Shown: one piece after another, positions 35,105 through 43,293 of the stretch
How positions within the stretch are numbered: position 1 is the first letter of the stretch
Layout: each line of letters begins with the position of its first letter
NCBI RefSeq assembly: GCF_003054555.1
Contig: NZ_CP026304.1
Location: 1,240,001-1,304,000 of the forward strand
Source of the DNA: Streptomyces lunaelactis
GTDB lineage: Bacteria; Actinomycetota; Actinomycetes; Streptomycetales; Streptomycetaceae
Reading direction: 5' to 3'
Length of the DNA stretch: 64,000 nt
Notes under the pieces: model-generated
What the model saw: the letters and a program-made list of their open reading frames with translations, nothing else
Told to the model about the DNA's origin: nothing
Databases searched by the model: none
Made by a program: the position numbers and the translations under genes

Positions 35105-35155
35105 CACAGGCAGCTCTGACACAGGCAGCTCTGACACAGGCAGCTCTGACACAGG
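35096..35155 (+). repeat. Four perfect 15-bp tandem repeats spanning the helicase stop codon
   Basis: CAGCTCTGACACAGG occurs four times with no mismatch. The first copy encodes the last two residues (QL) and the TGA of the helicase. The last copy supplies AGG of the AGGAGA ribosome binding site of the thioesterase gene, so each extra copy moves that gene 15 bases away without changing its start. Confidence 0.95.
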
Positions 35156-35165
35156 AGAACATCCG

Positions 35166-36056
35166 ATGACGAACCCGGCCGAGCGCCTGGTCGATCTGCT
35201 CGACCTGGAGCAGATCGAGGTCAACATCTTCCGCGGGCGCAGCCCCGAGGAGTCCCTGCAGCGGGTCTTCGGCGGCCAGGTGGCCGGCCAGGCCCTGGTC
35301 GCGGCCGGGCGTACGACGGACGGCGAACGCCCGGTGCACTCGCTGCACGCGTACTTCCTGCGGCCGGGAATCCCCGGCGTGCCGATCGTCTACCAGGTCG
35401 AACGGGTCAGGGACGGCCGGTCGTTCACCACCCGCCGGGTCACGGCGATCCAGCACGGCAGGACCATCTTCAATCTCACCGCCTCCTTCCACCGGCCTGA
35501 GGAGGGCAGCATCGAGCACCAGCTGCCGCCGCGGCTGGAATTCCCGGACCCGGAAACCCTGCCCACGGTTGCCACGGAGATCCGTGAGCATCTCGGCGCG
35601 CTCCCCGAGGCGCTGGAGCGGATGGAGCGCCGCCAGCCGTTCGACATCCGCTATGTCGACCGGCTGCGCTGGACGGCGGAGGAGATCAAGGGTGCGGAGC
35701 CGCGCAGCGCGGTGTGGATGCGTGCGGTGGGCCCGCTGGGCGACGACCCGCTGGTGCACACCTGCGCGCTGACGTACGCGAGCGACATGACGCTCCTGGA
35801 CGCGGTCCGTATCCCGGTGGAGCCGCTATGGGGACCGCGCGGGTTCGACATGGCCTCGCTGGATCACGCGATGTGGTTCCACCGGCCCTTCCGGGCGGAC
35901 GAGTGGTTCCTGTACGACCAGGAGTCGCCGGTCTCTACGGGCGGGCGGGGCCTTGCCCGGGGCCGTATCTACGACCGCGACGGCGGGCTGCTGGTGTCGG
36001 TGGTGCAGGAGGGACTCTTCCGTCCGTACACCCCGACACCCGCAGCCCGGGACTGA
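35166..36056 (+). CDS. tesB: Acyl-CoA thioesterase II (TesB family)
   Basis: The 296-residue protein is two fused hot-dog domains. The first contains VFGGQVAGQALVAAGRT and VHSLHAYFLRPG, the second MTLLDAVRIP, SLDHAMWFHRPFRADEW and GGRGLARGRIYDRDG. The Asp of SLDHAMWFH and downstream polar residues match the TesB active site. It hydrolyses medium- to long-chain acyl-CoA to free fatty acid and CoA in the cytoplasm. AGGAGA lies upstream of ATG 35166. It follows the helicase in the same direction, 61 bases after its stop. Confidence 0.9.
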   Translation: MTNPAERLVDLLDLEQIEVNIFRGRSPEESLQRVFGGQVAGQALVAAGRTTDGERPVHSLHAYFLRPGIPGVPIVYQVERVRDGRSFTTRRVTAIQHGRTIFNLTASFHRPEEGSIEHQLPPRLEFPDPETLPTVATEIREHLGALPEALERMERRQPFDIRYVDRLRWTAEEIKGAEPRSAVWMRAVGPLGDDPLVHTCALTYASDMTLLDAVRIPVEPLWGPRGFDMASLDHAMWFHRPFRADEWFLYDQESPVSTGGRGLARGRIYDRDGGLLVSVVQEGLFRPYTPTPAARD

Positions 36057-36058
36057 CC

Positions 36059-36127
36059 CAGGCCGTGTCTGACAAATCCCGCCCGGCGCCCTGCGGGCGG
36101 ACGGCGCCATTTGTCAGACACGGTCTA
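36059..36127. repeat. Complete palindromic element B (17-bp arms)
   Basis: GGCCGTGTCTGACAAAT (36061-36077) pairs with ATTTGTCAGACACGGTC (36109-36125) with one wobble; a second palindrome of GGCGCC (36086-36091 and 36103-36108) lies inside. The 68-base element sits right between the TesB stop and the stop of the convergent small gene, whose TAG is within its last bases. It can also act as a terminator for both. Confidence 0.85.
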
Positions 36128-36397
36128 GAACGGCATGGGGCCGCGGCCGGACACCTTCAGCCGGCCGCTGCCGATGGCCGTGCTGGTCGCCACCACGTCA
36201 CCCTCGCGCCCGTCGGGAAGCCGGAGCTTCACCTCGTTGTTGTTCATCGATGAGCAGAGGTCCTGCGCCGCGCTGTCGGTCTGCACGCTGCCGCCCCACT
36301 CGCTGCCCGGCCCGGACCGGCCGCCGCTCAGCGTGGCCACGACCTCGATCTGAGCGCCGCCGGCAATGAGGGTCGCCGGACCCTGGTAGTTACTCAT
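36125..36397 (-). CDS. Small beta-rich protein (DUF4873-like)
   Basis: This 90-residue protein begins MSNYQGPATLIAGGAQIEV and ends LKVSGRGPMPF, with the internal REGDVVATSTAIGSGRL. This matches, from memory, the DUF4873 domain, a small beta-sheet module found alone or fused to monooxygenases. A Cys-containing turn (AQDLCSSMNNNEV) is unusual. ATG 36397 is chosen by length. It is divergent from the glutathione peroxidase gene, and its stop lies in the palindromic element. Function unknown. Confidence 0.6.
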   Translation of the reverse strand: MSNYQGPATLIAGGAQIEVVATLSGGRSGPGSEWGGSVQTDSAAQDLCSSMNNNEVKLRLPDGREGDVVATSTAIGSGRLKVSGRGPMPF

Positions 36398-36502
36398 GGG
36401 CCCAGTGTGCCCGTACCGGCGGCCGGTGATCCGACCGGTCGCCGTGGGTCGATCCGTGGGGTCCACAATGAACACCGAATGTCTGCCACTGAGGAGAATC
36501 CG

Positions 36503-36991
36503 ATGACCCTGTACGACATCCCGCTGCGCACGCTCACCGGCGAGCCCACGTCGCTGGCCGACTACCGGGGCAAGGCGGTCCTGCTGGTGAACGTCGCGTC
36601 CAAGTGCGGACTGACGCCGCAGTACGCGGGTCTTGAGCGACTGCAGAAGCAGTACGGCGACCAGGGCTTCACCGTCCTCGGCGTGCCCTGCAACCAGTTC
36701 GCGGGCCAGGAGCCGGGGTCGGCCGAGGAGATCGGGTCCTTCTGCTCGGCGACGTACGGTGTGACGTTCCCCATGCTGGAGAAGACCGAGGTGAACGGTG
36801 CGGAGCGGCACGCGCTGTACACCGAGCTGACGCAGGTCGCGGACGCCGACGGCAAGGCCGGCGACGTCCAGTGGAACTTCGAGAAGTTCGTGATCGGGAA
36901 GGACGGCGAGGTCGTGGCCCGCATCCGCCCGCGCACCGAGCCGGAGGCCCCCGAGGTCATCGCCGCCATCGAGGCGCTGCTCTCCGCGTAA
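36503..36991 (+). CDS. Glutathione peroxidase-family thiol peroxidase (Cys type)
   Basis: The 162-residue protein has all family markers: LLVNVASKCGLTPQY with the peroxidatic residue Cys (not selenocysteine), VPCNQFAGQEP with Gln, and the late VQWNFEKFVIGKDG with Trp and Asn, giving the Cys-Gln-Trp-Asn tetrad. A second Cys (FCSAT) is at a position used as the resolving Cys in thioredoxin-dependent members. Streptomyces makes mycothiol, not glutathione, so thioredoxin is the likely reductant. GAGGAG lies upstream of ATG 36503; ATG 36479 would add eight residues. Confidence 0.92.
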   Translation: MTLYDIPLRTLTGEPTSLADYRGKAVLLVNVASKCGLTPQYAGLERLQKQYGDQGFTVLGVPCNQFAGQEPGSAEEIGSFCSATYGVTFPMLEKTEVNGAERHALYTELTQVADADGKAGDVQWNFEKFVIGKDGEVVARIRPRTEPEAPEVIAAIEALLSA

Positions 36992-37069
36992 CGGGTCTTC
37001 CTCTGTACCCGGACCGGCCGGATTCCCGGCCCGTCCGGGGTTCGCGCCGAGGTCCTGTCCGGCCGCGCC

Positions 37070-37107
37070 AGGCCGTGTCTGACAAATCCCGCCTGAGACA
37101 CGGCCTA
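37070..37107. repeat. Short copy C of the palindromic element
   Basis: The left arm GGCCGTGTCTGACAAAT and the following CCCGCC match element B exactly, but the centre and most of the right arm are deleted, leaving AGACACGGCC to close a 10-bp stem. It has probably lost its interior by internal deletion. Together with B it flanks the DUF4873-like and glutathione peroxidase genes. Confidence 0.75.
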
Positions 37108-37132
37108 AGCGGCCCCGGGGAAGTCCGGGCGG
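37105..37132 (+). repeat. 28-bp dispersed repeat, copy 1
   Basis: The block beginning CTAAGCGGCCCCGGGG and ending AAGTCCGGGCGG is identical, base for base, to 59225-59252. Here it abuts the palindromic element C; in the other copy it begins at the stop codon of a LysR gene. Confidence 0.85.
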
Positions 37133-37293
37133 CGTCGCGGGCCGATGGCTGTCGCCCGGCTGCGTTGTCGTCAGTCGCCGACGCTCCGCGTCCTTCCTCC
37201 GCCTTGCCAGACTCGGCCCTCGACCCTCCCCCGTAGCCCTGCGGGCACGGGAGGTACCCCCACCTTCACCCACCCGGACCTCCCCGACACCGC

Positions 37294-38523
37294 TTAGCGG
37301 ATCGGCATGCCCGACAGGGTTCGGGCGATCACCAGGCGCTGGATCTCGCTCGTGCCCTCGAAGATCGTGTAGATCGCCGCGTCGCGGTGCATGCGCTCCA
37401 CCGGGTACTCGCGGGTGTAGCCGTTGCCGCCCAGGATCTGGACGGCCTGCGCCGTGACCTTCTTGGCCGTCTCGCTGGCGTACAGCTTGGACATCGAGCC
37501 CTCGGCCGAGTCGAAGGGCTTGCCCGCCGCCGCCATCCAGGAGGCGCGCCACACCAGCAGCCGCGCCGCGTCGATCTGGGTGCGCATATCGGCCAGTTGG
37601 AAGGCGATGCCCTGGTTGTCGATGATCGGACGGCCGAACTGGCTGCGGGTCTTGGCGTAGTCGAGCGCGACCTCGTACGCGGCGCGTGCGGTGCCGACCG
37701 CCATGGCGCCGACCGCCGGGCGGGACGCCTCGAAGGTGGCCATCGCCGCGTTCTTCACGCGCTCGCCGCCCGACGTGGCCGCCCGCTCGCGGGCCCGGGC
37801 GAGGCGCTCGTCGAGCTTGTCCTTGCCGCCGAGCAGGCAGTGCCCGGGGACCCGGACGTTCTCCAGGACGACCTCGGCGGTGTGCGAGGCGCGGATGCCG
37901 TGCTTCTTGAACTTCTGGCCCTGCGAGAGGCCGGGGGTGTTCGGCGGGACGATGAAGGAGGCGTGGCCCTTGGAGCCGATCTCCGCGTCGACGACGGCGA
38001 CCACGACATGGACATTGGCGATGCCGCCGTTGGTCGCCCAGGTCTTGGTTCCGTTGAGCACCCATTCGTCCTTGGCCTCGTCGTACACCGCACGGGTACG
38101 CATCGCCCCGACGTCCGAGCCCGCGTCCGGCTCGGACGAGCAGAAGGCCGCGACCTTGACGTCGTCCGCGTCGCCGTACATCTGCGGGATCCAGGTGCCG
38201 ATCTGCTCCTCGGTTCCGTTGGCGAGAACGCCGACGGCCGCAAGTCCCGTACCGACAATGGACAGGCCGATACCGGCGTCGCCCCAGAAGAGCTCCTCCA
38301 GCGCCATCGGGATCCCGAGGCCGGTGGGGTCGAAGAACTGCTGGGCGTAGAAGTCGAGGGAGTAGATTCCCACCTTGGCCGCTTCCTGGATGACAGGCCA
38401 GGGGGTCTCCTCACGCTCGTCCCACTCGGCGGCGGCCGGGCGCATCACGTCCTTGGCGAATCCGTTCAGCCAATCCCGGACCTGCTTCTGGTCGTCGTTG
38501 AGCTCGAACGTGAACTCGGCCAT
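37294..38523 (-). CDS. Acyl-CoA dehydrogenase
   Basis: The 409-residue enzyme has the full family pattern: an N-terminal helical domain with [16 protein letters not shown], the FAD-binding middle with [14 protein letters not shown] and [14 protein letters not shown], and a C-terminal helical domain with [21 protein letters not shown]. The likely catalytic Glu is in [15 protein letters not shown]. It oxidises an acyl-CoA to the enoyl-CoA, passing electrons to ETF. GGAGGGC lies upstream of ATG 38523. It is divergent from a TetR regulator, and a large palindrome in between is probably the shared operator. Confidence 0.92.
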   Translation of the reverse strand: MAEFTFELNDDQKQVRDWLNGFAKDVMRPAAAEWDEREETPWPVIQEAAKVGIYSLDFYAQQFFDPTGLGIPMALEELFWGDAGIGLSIVGTGLAAVGVLANGTEEQIGTWIPQMYGDADDVKVAAFCSSEPDAGSDVGAMRTRAVYDEAKDEWVLNGTKTWATNGGIANVHVVVAVVDAEIGSKGHASFIVPPNTPGLSQGQKFKKHGIRASHTAEVVLENVRVPGHCLLGGKDKLDERLARARERAATSGGERVKNAAMATFEASRPAVGAMAVGTARAAYEVALDYAKTRSQFGRPIIDNQGIAFQLADMRTQIDAARLLVWRASWMAAAGKPFDSAEGSMSKLYASETAKKVTAQAVQILGGNGYTREYPVERMHRDAAIYTIFEGTSEIQRLVIARTLSGMPIR

Positions 38524-38558
38524 GTTGCCCTCCAGCACTGCGGTGACTTCTTGCATGT

Positions 38559-38593
38559 TACTTGTGGTAACGAAAGTCTGTTACCGGCAAGTA
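38559..38593. promoter_or_regulatory. Large palindromic operator between acyl-CoA dehydrogenase and TetR genes
   Basis: TACTTGTGGTAAC (38559-38571) and GTTACCGGCAAGTA (38580-38593) form an inverted repeat around an 8-base centre, with one extra base and two mismatches. Inside it, GTTAC-N5-GTAAC (38557-38571) is also a perfect inverted repeat. The position in the divergent gap fits a TetR operator controlling both genes. Confidence 0.72.
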
Positions 38594-38691
38594 GACCGTG
38601 TCAACCGGCCACTGCCCGATCCCCTGCGCGGACGGGCAGGGTGTTACGTTGCGCAGGCGTCACGCAATCGCTCGGGCGGGGAGAAACAACG

Positions 38692-39339
38692 ATGGAGACC
38701 ACACAGCAGGCGGCCGGCCAGCAGCGATCGGCCAACCAGCGGCGCCGTGAACTGCTCGAAGCCGCGGACCGGGTCGTGCTCCGGGACGGGCCGCAGGCCT
38801 CCATGAACGCCATCGCCGCCGAGGCCGGCATCACCAAGCCCATCCTGTACCGGCACTTCGGCGACAAGGGCGGCCTGTACCGCGCGCTCGCCAAGCGCCA
38901 CACCGACGCACTGCTCAACTCGCTGCGGGCAGCGCTGGACGCGCCCGCCGAGCGCCGTGAGCGGGTCGAGGCGACGCTCGACACCTATCTCGCCGCGATC
39001 GAGGCACGGCCGCAGGTCTACCGCTTCCTGATGCATCCGGCCGAGGACGCGCAGCCGTCGGAGGCGGGCTTCGACGTCGGCCGCCACTCGGCGCCGCTGC
39101 TGCGCCGGCTCGGCGAGGAGCTGGCGACGGTGATCCACGACCGGGTCGACCTGGGGCCGGGCAGCGAGCAGCTGGCACGGGTCTGGGGCCATGGCATCGT
39201 CGGCATGATGCACGCGGCGGGTGACTGGTGGCTGGGTGAACGCCCTTGCTCCCGCGCGGAGTTGGTGCGGAGCCTGGCGGATCTGCTCTGGGGCAGGCTG
39301 GCGGCGGCGGGCGACCGCGCGGGCAGCCAGGCCTTCTGA
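38692..39339 (+). CDS. TetR-family regulator, divergent from acyl-CoA dehydrogenase
   Basis: The 215-residue product has a TetR DNA-binding domain (RRRELLEAADRVVLRDGPQA, NAIAAEAGITKPILYRHF) and a helical C-terminal domain with HGIVGMMHAAGDWWLGER, typical of TetR regulators linked to fatty-acid degradation in actinobacteria. Gene arrangement and the palindrome upstream suggest that it represses the acyl-CoA dehydrogenase gene and is released by an acyl-CoA. ATG 38692 follows GGGGAG by 8 bases. Confidence 0.87.
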   Translation: METTQQAAGQQRSANQRRRELLEAADRVVLRDGPQASMNAIAAEAGITKPILYRHFGDKGGLYRALAKRHTDALLNSLRAALDAPAERRERVEATLDTYLAAIEARPQVYRFLMHPAEDAQPSEAGFDVGRHSAPLLRRLGEELATVIHDRVDLGPGSEQLARVWGHGIVGMMHAAGDWWLGERPCSRAELVRSLADLLWGRLAAAGDRAGSQAF

Positions 39340-39357
39340 CGGGGCGGGCGGGGCTCC

Positions 39358-39462
39358 AGTTGGGGCTCCGCCCCGAACCCCGCGCCTCAATCGCCGGCGG
39401 GACTTGATTTCGCACCGCCCTTGCTGGGGCTCCGCCCCGGGCCCCGCGCCTCAATCGCCGGC
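39358..39462. repeat. Two copies of a dispersed GGGGCTCCGCCCC-CTCAATCGCCGGCG element
   Basis: The block GGGGCTCCGCCCCG followed by CCCCGCGCCTCAATCGCCGGCG occurs at about 39364-39402 and again at about 39426-39464, separated by 24 bases. Related pieces are at about 31584-31650 and 57567-57592. The second copy is read as the C-terminal tail of peptide deformylase. Confidence 0.75.
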
Positions 39463-40007
39463 GAGGCTGAAGTCGCCCAGTCCGCCCTCCGCACCGACCA
39501 CCCCGCCCGCGCCCGGCGCCAGCCCCTCAGCCGGTCCGTGTAGACACGGCCCTCCAAGTGGTCGCACTCGTGCTGCAGACACCGCGCGAAGAAGCCCGTG
39601 CCCTCCACCCGTACCGGCTCCCCCTCCGCCGTCACGCCCTCCACCACCGCATGGTCGAAGCGCTCCGTACCGGCTTCGAGGCCCGGCAGTGACAGGCAGC
39701 CCTCCGCACCGCGCACCGTCACGCCGTCCGCCTCCACCAGGCGCGGGTTGACGATGTGTCCGAGATGGCGGACGTCCTCGTCGTCGGGGCAGTCGTACAC
39801 GAACACCCGCAGCGGGACCCCCACCTGGTTCGCCGCCAGGCCCACGCCCTCGGCCGCGTACATCGTCGCGAACATGTCGTCGATGAGCGTCCTCAGCTCA
39901 CCGGAGAAGTCGGTGACGGTCTCACAGGGAGCGTGCAGCACCGGATCACCGAGCAGGCTCATCGCCCGCACGAGTCCGGAACTGCCGGGGATCGGCCGGT
40001 TTCGCAT
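39387..40007 (-). CDS. def: Peptide deformylase
   Basis: The three active-site motifs are intact in this 206-residue protein: motif 1 EGVGLAANQVGVP, motif 2 EGCLSLPGLE (Cys metal ligand) and motif 3 QHECDHLEG (two His ligands and Glu). The enzyme removes the formyl group from new N-terminal Met in an Fe2+-dependent reaction. ATG 40007 is chosen. The last roughly 30 residues ([15 protein letters not shown] and onward) do not belong to the domain: they are read from two copies of a dispersed intergenic repeat, so the original stop was probably lost. It is divergent from murT. Confidence 0.93.
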   Translation of the reverse strand: MRNRPIPGSSGLVRAMSLLGDPVLHAPCETVTDFSGELRTLIDDMFATMYAAEGVGLAANQVGVPLRVFVYDCPDDEDVRHLGHIVNPRLVEADGVTVRGAEGCLSLPGLEAGTERFDHAVVEGVTAEGEPVRVEGTGFFARCLQHECDHLEGRVYTDRLRGWRRARAGWSVRRADWATSASPAIEARGPGRSPSKGGAKSSPAGD

Positions 40008-40122
40008 GGCCGTAATCGTACGGTCCTCGCCGACCTCCACGGTTTCCGACGGTGCCGCGGTGCTGGCCGCGGACGGGAGCTCGATAGGCTGAGCCCGACC
40101 GATGCAAGGAGGATCAAGGACG

Positions 40123-41361
40123 ATGTCAGGCAACTCGGAGCCCCTGACGCCGCGGGCCAAGCTGGCCGTGACGGCAGGCAAGGCCGCTGCGGCGGTGTCG
40201 CGCGCCGCCGGACGCGGCAGCGGATCGGTGATCGGCGGCCGGGTCGCGCTCAAGCTCGACCCCGATCTGCTGGGGCGGCTGGCGCAGCACCTGGACGTCG
40301 TCCTCGTGTCGGCGACCAACGGCAAGACCACCACGACCCGGCTGATCGCCGAGGCGCTGCGGGCCAGCGGCCCGGTCGTCTCCAACGCGCTCGGCGCCAA
40401 TATGCCCGCGGGCATCACCTCGGCGCTGTCCGGCGGCTCGGACGCCAAGTTCGGTGTGATCGAGGTCGACGAGAAGTACCTCGCCGGCGTCGCCCGCGAT
40501 GTGACGCCGAAGGCGATCGCGCTGCTGAACCTCTCGCGCGACCAGCTGGACCGCGCGGCCGAGACCCGGATGCTCGCCGAGAAGTGGCGCGAGGGCCTGG
40601 CCGGTACGAAGGCCGTGGTCATCGCCAACGCCGACGACCCGCTCATCGTCTGGGCCGCGTCCTCCTCCCCCAATGTGGTGTGGGTGGCCGCCGGCCAGGA
40701 GTGGAAGGACGACGCCTGGTCCTGCCCGTCCTGCGGCGGTGTGATGCAGCGCCCCGGCGACGACTGGTTCTGCGGCGAGTGCGGCTTCCGCCGCCCCGCG
40801 CCGAGCTGGGTGCTCAGCGGCGACCACGTCCTGGACCCGCACGGCTCGGCCTGGCCGATCCACCTCCAGCTGCCCGGCCGCGCCAACAAGGCGAACGCCG
40901 CCACCTCCGCCGCGGTCGCCGCCTGCTTCGGAGTGCCGCCGCAGGTGGCCCTGGAGCGCATGTACTCGGTGCAGGCCATCGCAGGCCGGTACGACGTCGT
41001 CTCCTTCCTCGGCCGCGATCTGCGCCTCCTCCTCGCCAAGAACCCGGCGGGCTGGCTGGAAACGTTCTCCCTGATCGACCCGCCGCCGACCCCGGTGATC
41101 CTCTCGGTCAACGCCCGTGGCGCGGACGGCACGGACACCTCCTGGCTCTGGGACGTCGACTACACCCGGCTCGCCGGTCACCCGATCTTCGTCATCGGCG
41201 ACCGCAAGCTGGACCTCGCCGTGCGTCTCGAGGTCGCGGGCCTGGACTTCCGGGTGTGCGAGTCCGTCGACGAGGCGGTACAGCTGGCTCCGCCCGGACG
41301 GATCGAGGCGATCGCCAACTACACCGCCTTCCAGGACCTGCGCCGCCGCGTCGGCAACTGA
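40123..41361 (+). CDS. murT: MurT subunit of the lipid II isoglutaminyl synthase
   Basis: The 412-residue Mur-ligase-like protein has the ATP loop VSATNGKTTTTRLIAEAL, FGVIEVDEKYLAGVARDV, LLNLSRDQLDR and a C4 zinc ribbon (CPSCGG ... CGECGF) characteristic of MurT inserted near residue 205. The DUF1727 C-terminal part carries NARGADGTDTSWLWDVDY. With GatD it amidates the D-Glu carboxylate of lipid II. AAGGAGG lies upstream of ATG 40123. The next gene, gatD, starts 19 bases after its stop, forming the two-gene operon. Confidence 0.95.
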   Translation: MSGNSEPLTPRAKLAVTAGKAAAAVSRAAGRGSGSVIGGRVALKLDPDLLGRLAQHLDVVLVSATNGKTTTTRLIAEALRASGPVVSNALGANMPAGITSALSGGSDAKFGVIEVDEKYLAGVARDVTPKAIALLNLSRDQLDRAAETRMLAEKWREGLAGTKAVVIANADDPLIVWAASSSPNVVWVAAGQEWKDDAWSCPSCGGVMQRPGDDWFCGECGFRRPAPSWVLSGDHVLDPHGSAWPIHLQLPGRANKANAATSAAVAACFGVPPQVALERMYSVQAIAGRYDVVSFLGRDLRLLLAKNPAGWLETFSLIDPPPTPVILSVNARGADGTDTSWLWDVDYTRLAGHPIFVIGDRKLDLAVRLEVAGLDFRVCESVDEAVQLAPPGRIEAIANYTAFQDLRRRVGN

Positions 41362-41380
41362 CCCGCAGAGGATGACGAGA

Positions 41381-42109
41381 ATGAGCGACAACAGTCTGCG
41401 GCTGGTGTGGGTCTACCCCGACCTGCTCAGCACCTACGGCGACCAGGGCAACGCCCTTGTCGTGGAGCGCCGGGCCCGCCAGCGCCGCCTGGACGTGATG
41501 CGTATCGACGTACGCAGCGACCAGCCGATCCCCACCTCGGGAGACATCTATCTCATCGGCGGCGGGGAGGACCGGCCGCAGCGGCTCGCGGCCGAGCGGC
41601 TGCGCCGCGACGGCGGGCTGAGCCGGGCCGCCTCCAACGGCGCGATCATCTTCTCGGTCTGCGCCGGCTACCAGATCCTGGGCCATGAGTTCATCAACGA
41701 TCTGGGCGAGCGTGAGCAGGGTCTCGGTCTGATCGACGTGGTCTCCACCCGCGGCGAGGGCGAGCGGTGCGTCGGTGACGTACTGGCCGACATCGACCCG
41801 CGGTTGGGGCTGCCGCAGCTCACCGGCTTCGAGAACCACCAGGGCATCACCCACCTTGGGCCCTCGGCCCGTCCGTTCGCCCGCACCATCCTGGGGCGGG
41901 GCAACGGCACGGGCGACGGCACCGAGGGCGCGTACAACGACACCGTCTTCGGCACCTATATGCACGGCCCGGTCATGGCCCGCAATCCGCAGATCGCGGA
42001 CCTGCTGCTGAAGCTGGCCCTCGATGTGAACGCGCTGCCGCCGACGGACGACCGGTGGTCCGATGCGCTGCGCGCCGAGCGCATCGCGTCCGCGACGCAG
42101 CCAGCCTGA
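41381..42109 (+). CDS. gatD: GatD glutamine amidotransferase subunit of the lipid II isoglutaminyl synthase
   Basis: The 242-residue protein is a class I glutamine amidotransferase of the CobB/CobQ type. The nucleophile Cys is in FSVCAGYQILG and the catalytic His in GTYMHGPVMARNP. GGGEDRPQ is the usual element for this branch. It hydrolyses Gln and passes ammonia to MurT. The 19-base spacing after murT indicates cotranscription, needed for the two-subunit enzyme. It ends about 130 bases before pfkA. Confidence 0.95.
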   Translation: MSDNSLRLVWVYPDLLSTYGDQGNALVVERRARQRRLDVMRIDVRSDQPIPTSGDIYLIGGGEDRPQRLAAERLRRDGGLSRAASNGAIIFSVCAGYQILGHEFINDLGEREQGLGLIDVVSTRGEGERCVGDVLADIDPRLGLPQLTGFENHQGITHLGPSARPFARTILGRGNGTGDGTEGAYNDTVFGTYMHGPVMARNPQIADLLLKLALDVNALPPTDDRWSDALRAERIASATQPA

Positions 42110-42236
42110 CAGAGCGCCGCCGTCCACCAGTCGGACAGCCGGTTCGGACCCGTCACCCTGCGCCGGTAGGGTGGCGGGGATATAACCGGACGACGTGGTC
42201 CGGGAGTCGGCCCACGTTGCAAAGGTATTTCGGGCT

Positions 42237-43262
42237 ATGCGCATTGGTGTGCTCACCTCCGGAGGCGACTGCCCCGGTCTGAACGCCGTCATCCGTTCCG
42301 TCGTGCACCGCGCCGTCGTCGACCACGGCGACGAGGTCATCGGCTTCCACGACGGCTGGAAGGGCCTTCTGGAGTGCGACTACCGCAAGCTCGACCTTGA
42401 CGCGGTGGGCGGCATTCTGGCCCGCGGCGGCACGATTCTCGGCTCCTCCCGGGTCCAGCCCGCGCATCTGCGGGACGGCGTGGAGCGGGCCAAGGGGCAT
42501 GTCGCCGAGCTGGGTCTCGACGCGATCATCCCGATCGGCGGCGAGGGCACCCTCAAGGCCGCCAACCTCCTCTCCGAGGCCGGGCTGCCCATCGTCGGCG
42601 TACCGAAGACCATCGACAACGACATCTCGTCGACCGATGTCACCTTCGGTTTCGACACGGCCGTCGGTGTGGCCACCGAGGCCCTGGACCGGCTGAAGAC
42701 CACCGCCGAGTCGCACCAGCGTGTGCTGATCGTCGAGGTCATGGGGCGGCACACCGGCTGGATCGCGCTGCACTCCGGCATGGCGGCCGGCGCGCACGCC
42801 ATCGTCGTCCCGGAGCGCCCCTTCGACATCCGCGAGCTGACCGAGCGCGTCGGGGAGCGTTTCTCGGCGGGCAAGAAGTTCGCGATCGTCGTGGTCGCGG
42901 AGGGCGCCAAGCCGCGCGAGGGCTCGATGGAGTTCAACGTGGGCGGCAAGGACGTCTACGGACACGAGCGCTTCGCCGGTGTGGCCCAGCAGCTCTCGGT
43001 CGAGCTGGAACAGCGGCTCGGCAAGGAGGCCCGCGCGGTGATCCTCGGGCATGTGCAGCGCGGCGGCACCCCCACGGCGTACGACCGCGTGCTCGCGACC
43101 CGTTTCGGCTGGCACGCGGTGGAGGCGGCGCACCGCGGTGAATTCGGCATGATGACCGCGCTGCGCGGCACGGACATCACCATGGTGCCGCTGGCCCAGG
43201 CCGTGGAGACGCTGAAGACCGTCCCGGCCGAGCGGTACGCCGAGGCGGAGTGCGTCCTCTGA
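42237..43262 (+). CDS. pfkA: 6-phosphofructokinase, ATP-type motif
   Basis: The 341-residue enzyme has LTSGGDCPGLNAVIR (phosphate binding), PIGGEGTLKAANLL, PKTIDNDISSTDVTFGFDTA (active-site Asp), VEVMGRHTGWIA and ILGHVQRGGTPTAYDR. In this actinobacterial group the residue after GGE tells the donor: Gly, as here, indicates ATP, while Asp occurs in pyrophosphate enzymes. It phosphorylates fructose 6-phosphate in glycolysis. The start is ATG 42237 with a weak AAAGGT site; a TAGGGT -10-like box lies at 42167-42172. A strong terminator follows. Confidence 0.94.
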   Translation: MRIGVLTSGGDCPGLNAVIRSVVHRAVVDHGDEVIGFHDGWKGLLECDYRKLDLDAVGGILARGGTILGSSRVQPAHLRDGVERAKGHVAELGLDAIIPIGGEGTLKAANLLSEAGLPIVGVPKTIDNDISSTDVTFGFDTAVGVATEALDRLKTTAESHQRVLIVEVMGRHTGWIALHSGMAAGAHAIVVPERPFDIRELTERVGERFSAGKKFAIVVVAEGAKPREGSMEFNVGGKDVYGHERFAGVAQQLSVELEQRLGKEARAVILGHVQRGGTPTAYDRVLATRFGWHAVEAAHRGEFGMMTALRGTDITMVPLAQAVETLKTVPAERYAEAECVL

Positions 43263-43293
43263 ATCCGGTTCACCATCTGGTGCATTTCTGAAC

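Larger units (their letters stand above)
36992..37293. other. 302-bp intergenic region made of dispersed repeats
   Basis: No gene is supported. It holds element C (37070-37107), a 28-base repeat (37105-37132) that recurs at 59225-59252, and a segment at about 37140-37215 with the wording of a common Streptomyces intergenic repeat (from memory). AGGTCCTGTCCGGCC near 37050 resembles 5983-5997. It separates two convergent genes. Confidence 0.6.

Noticed and set aside
35096..35155. Small repeat protein in other frames across the 15-bp units
   Set aside because: The frame reads repeated SSDTG but is an extension of helicase antisense or out-of-frame ORFs, with no start signal.
42237..43262. Pyrophosphate-dependent phosphofructokinase
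   Set aside because: The motif is GGEGT, with Gly where pyrophosphate enzymes of this group have Asp, so ATP is the expected donor.
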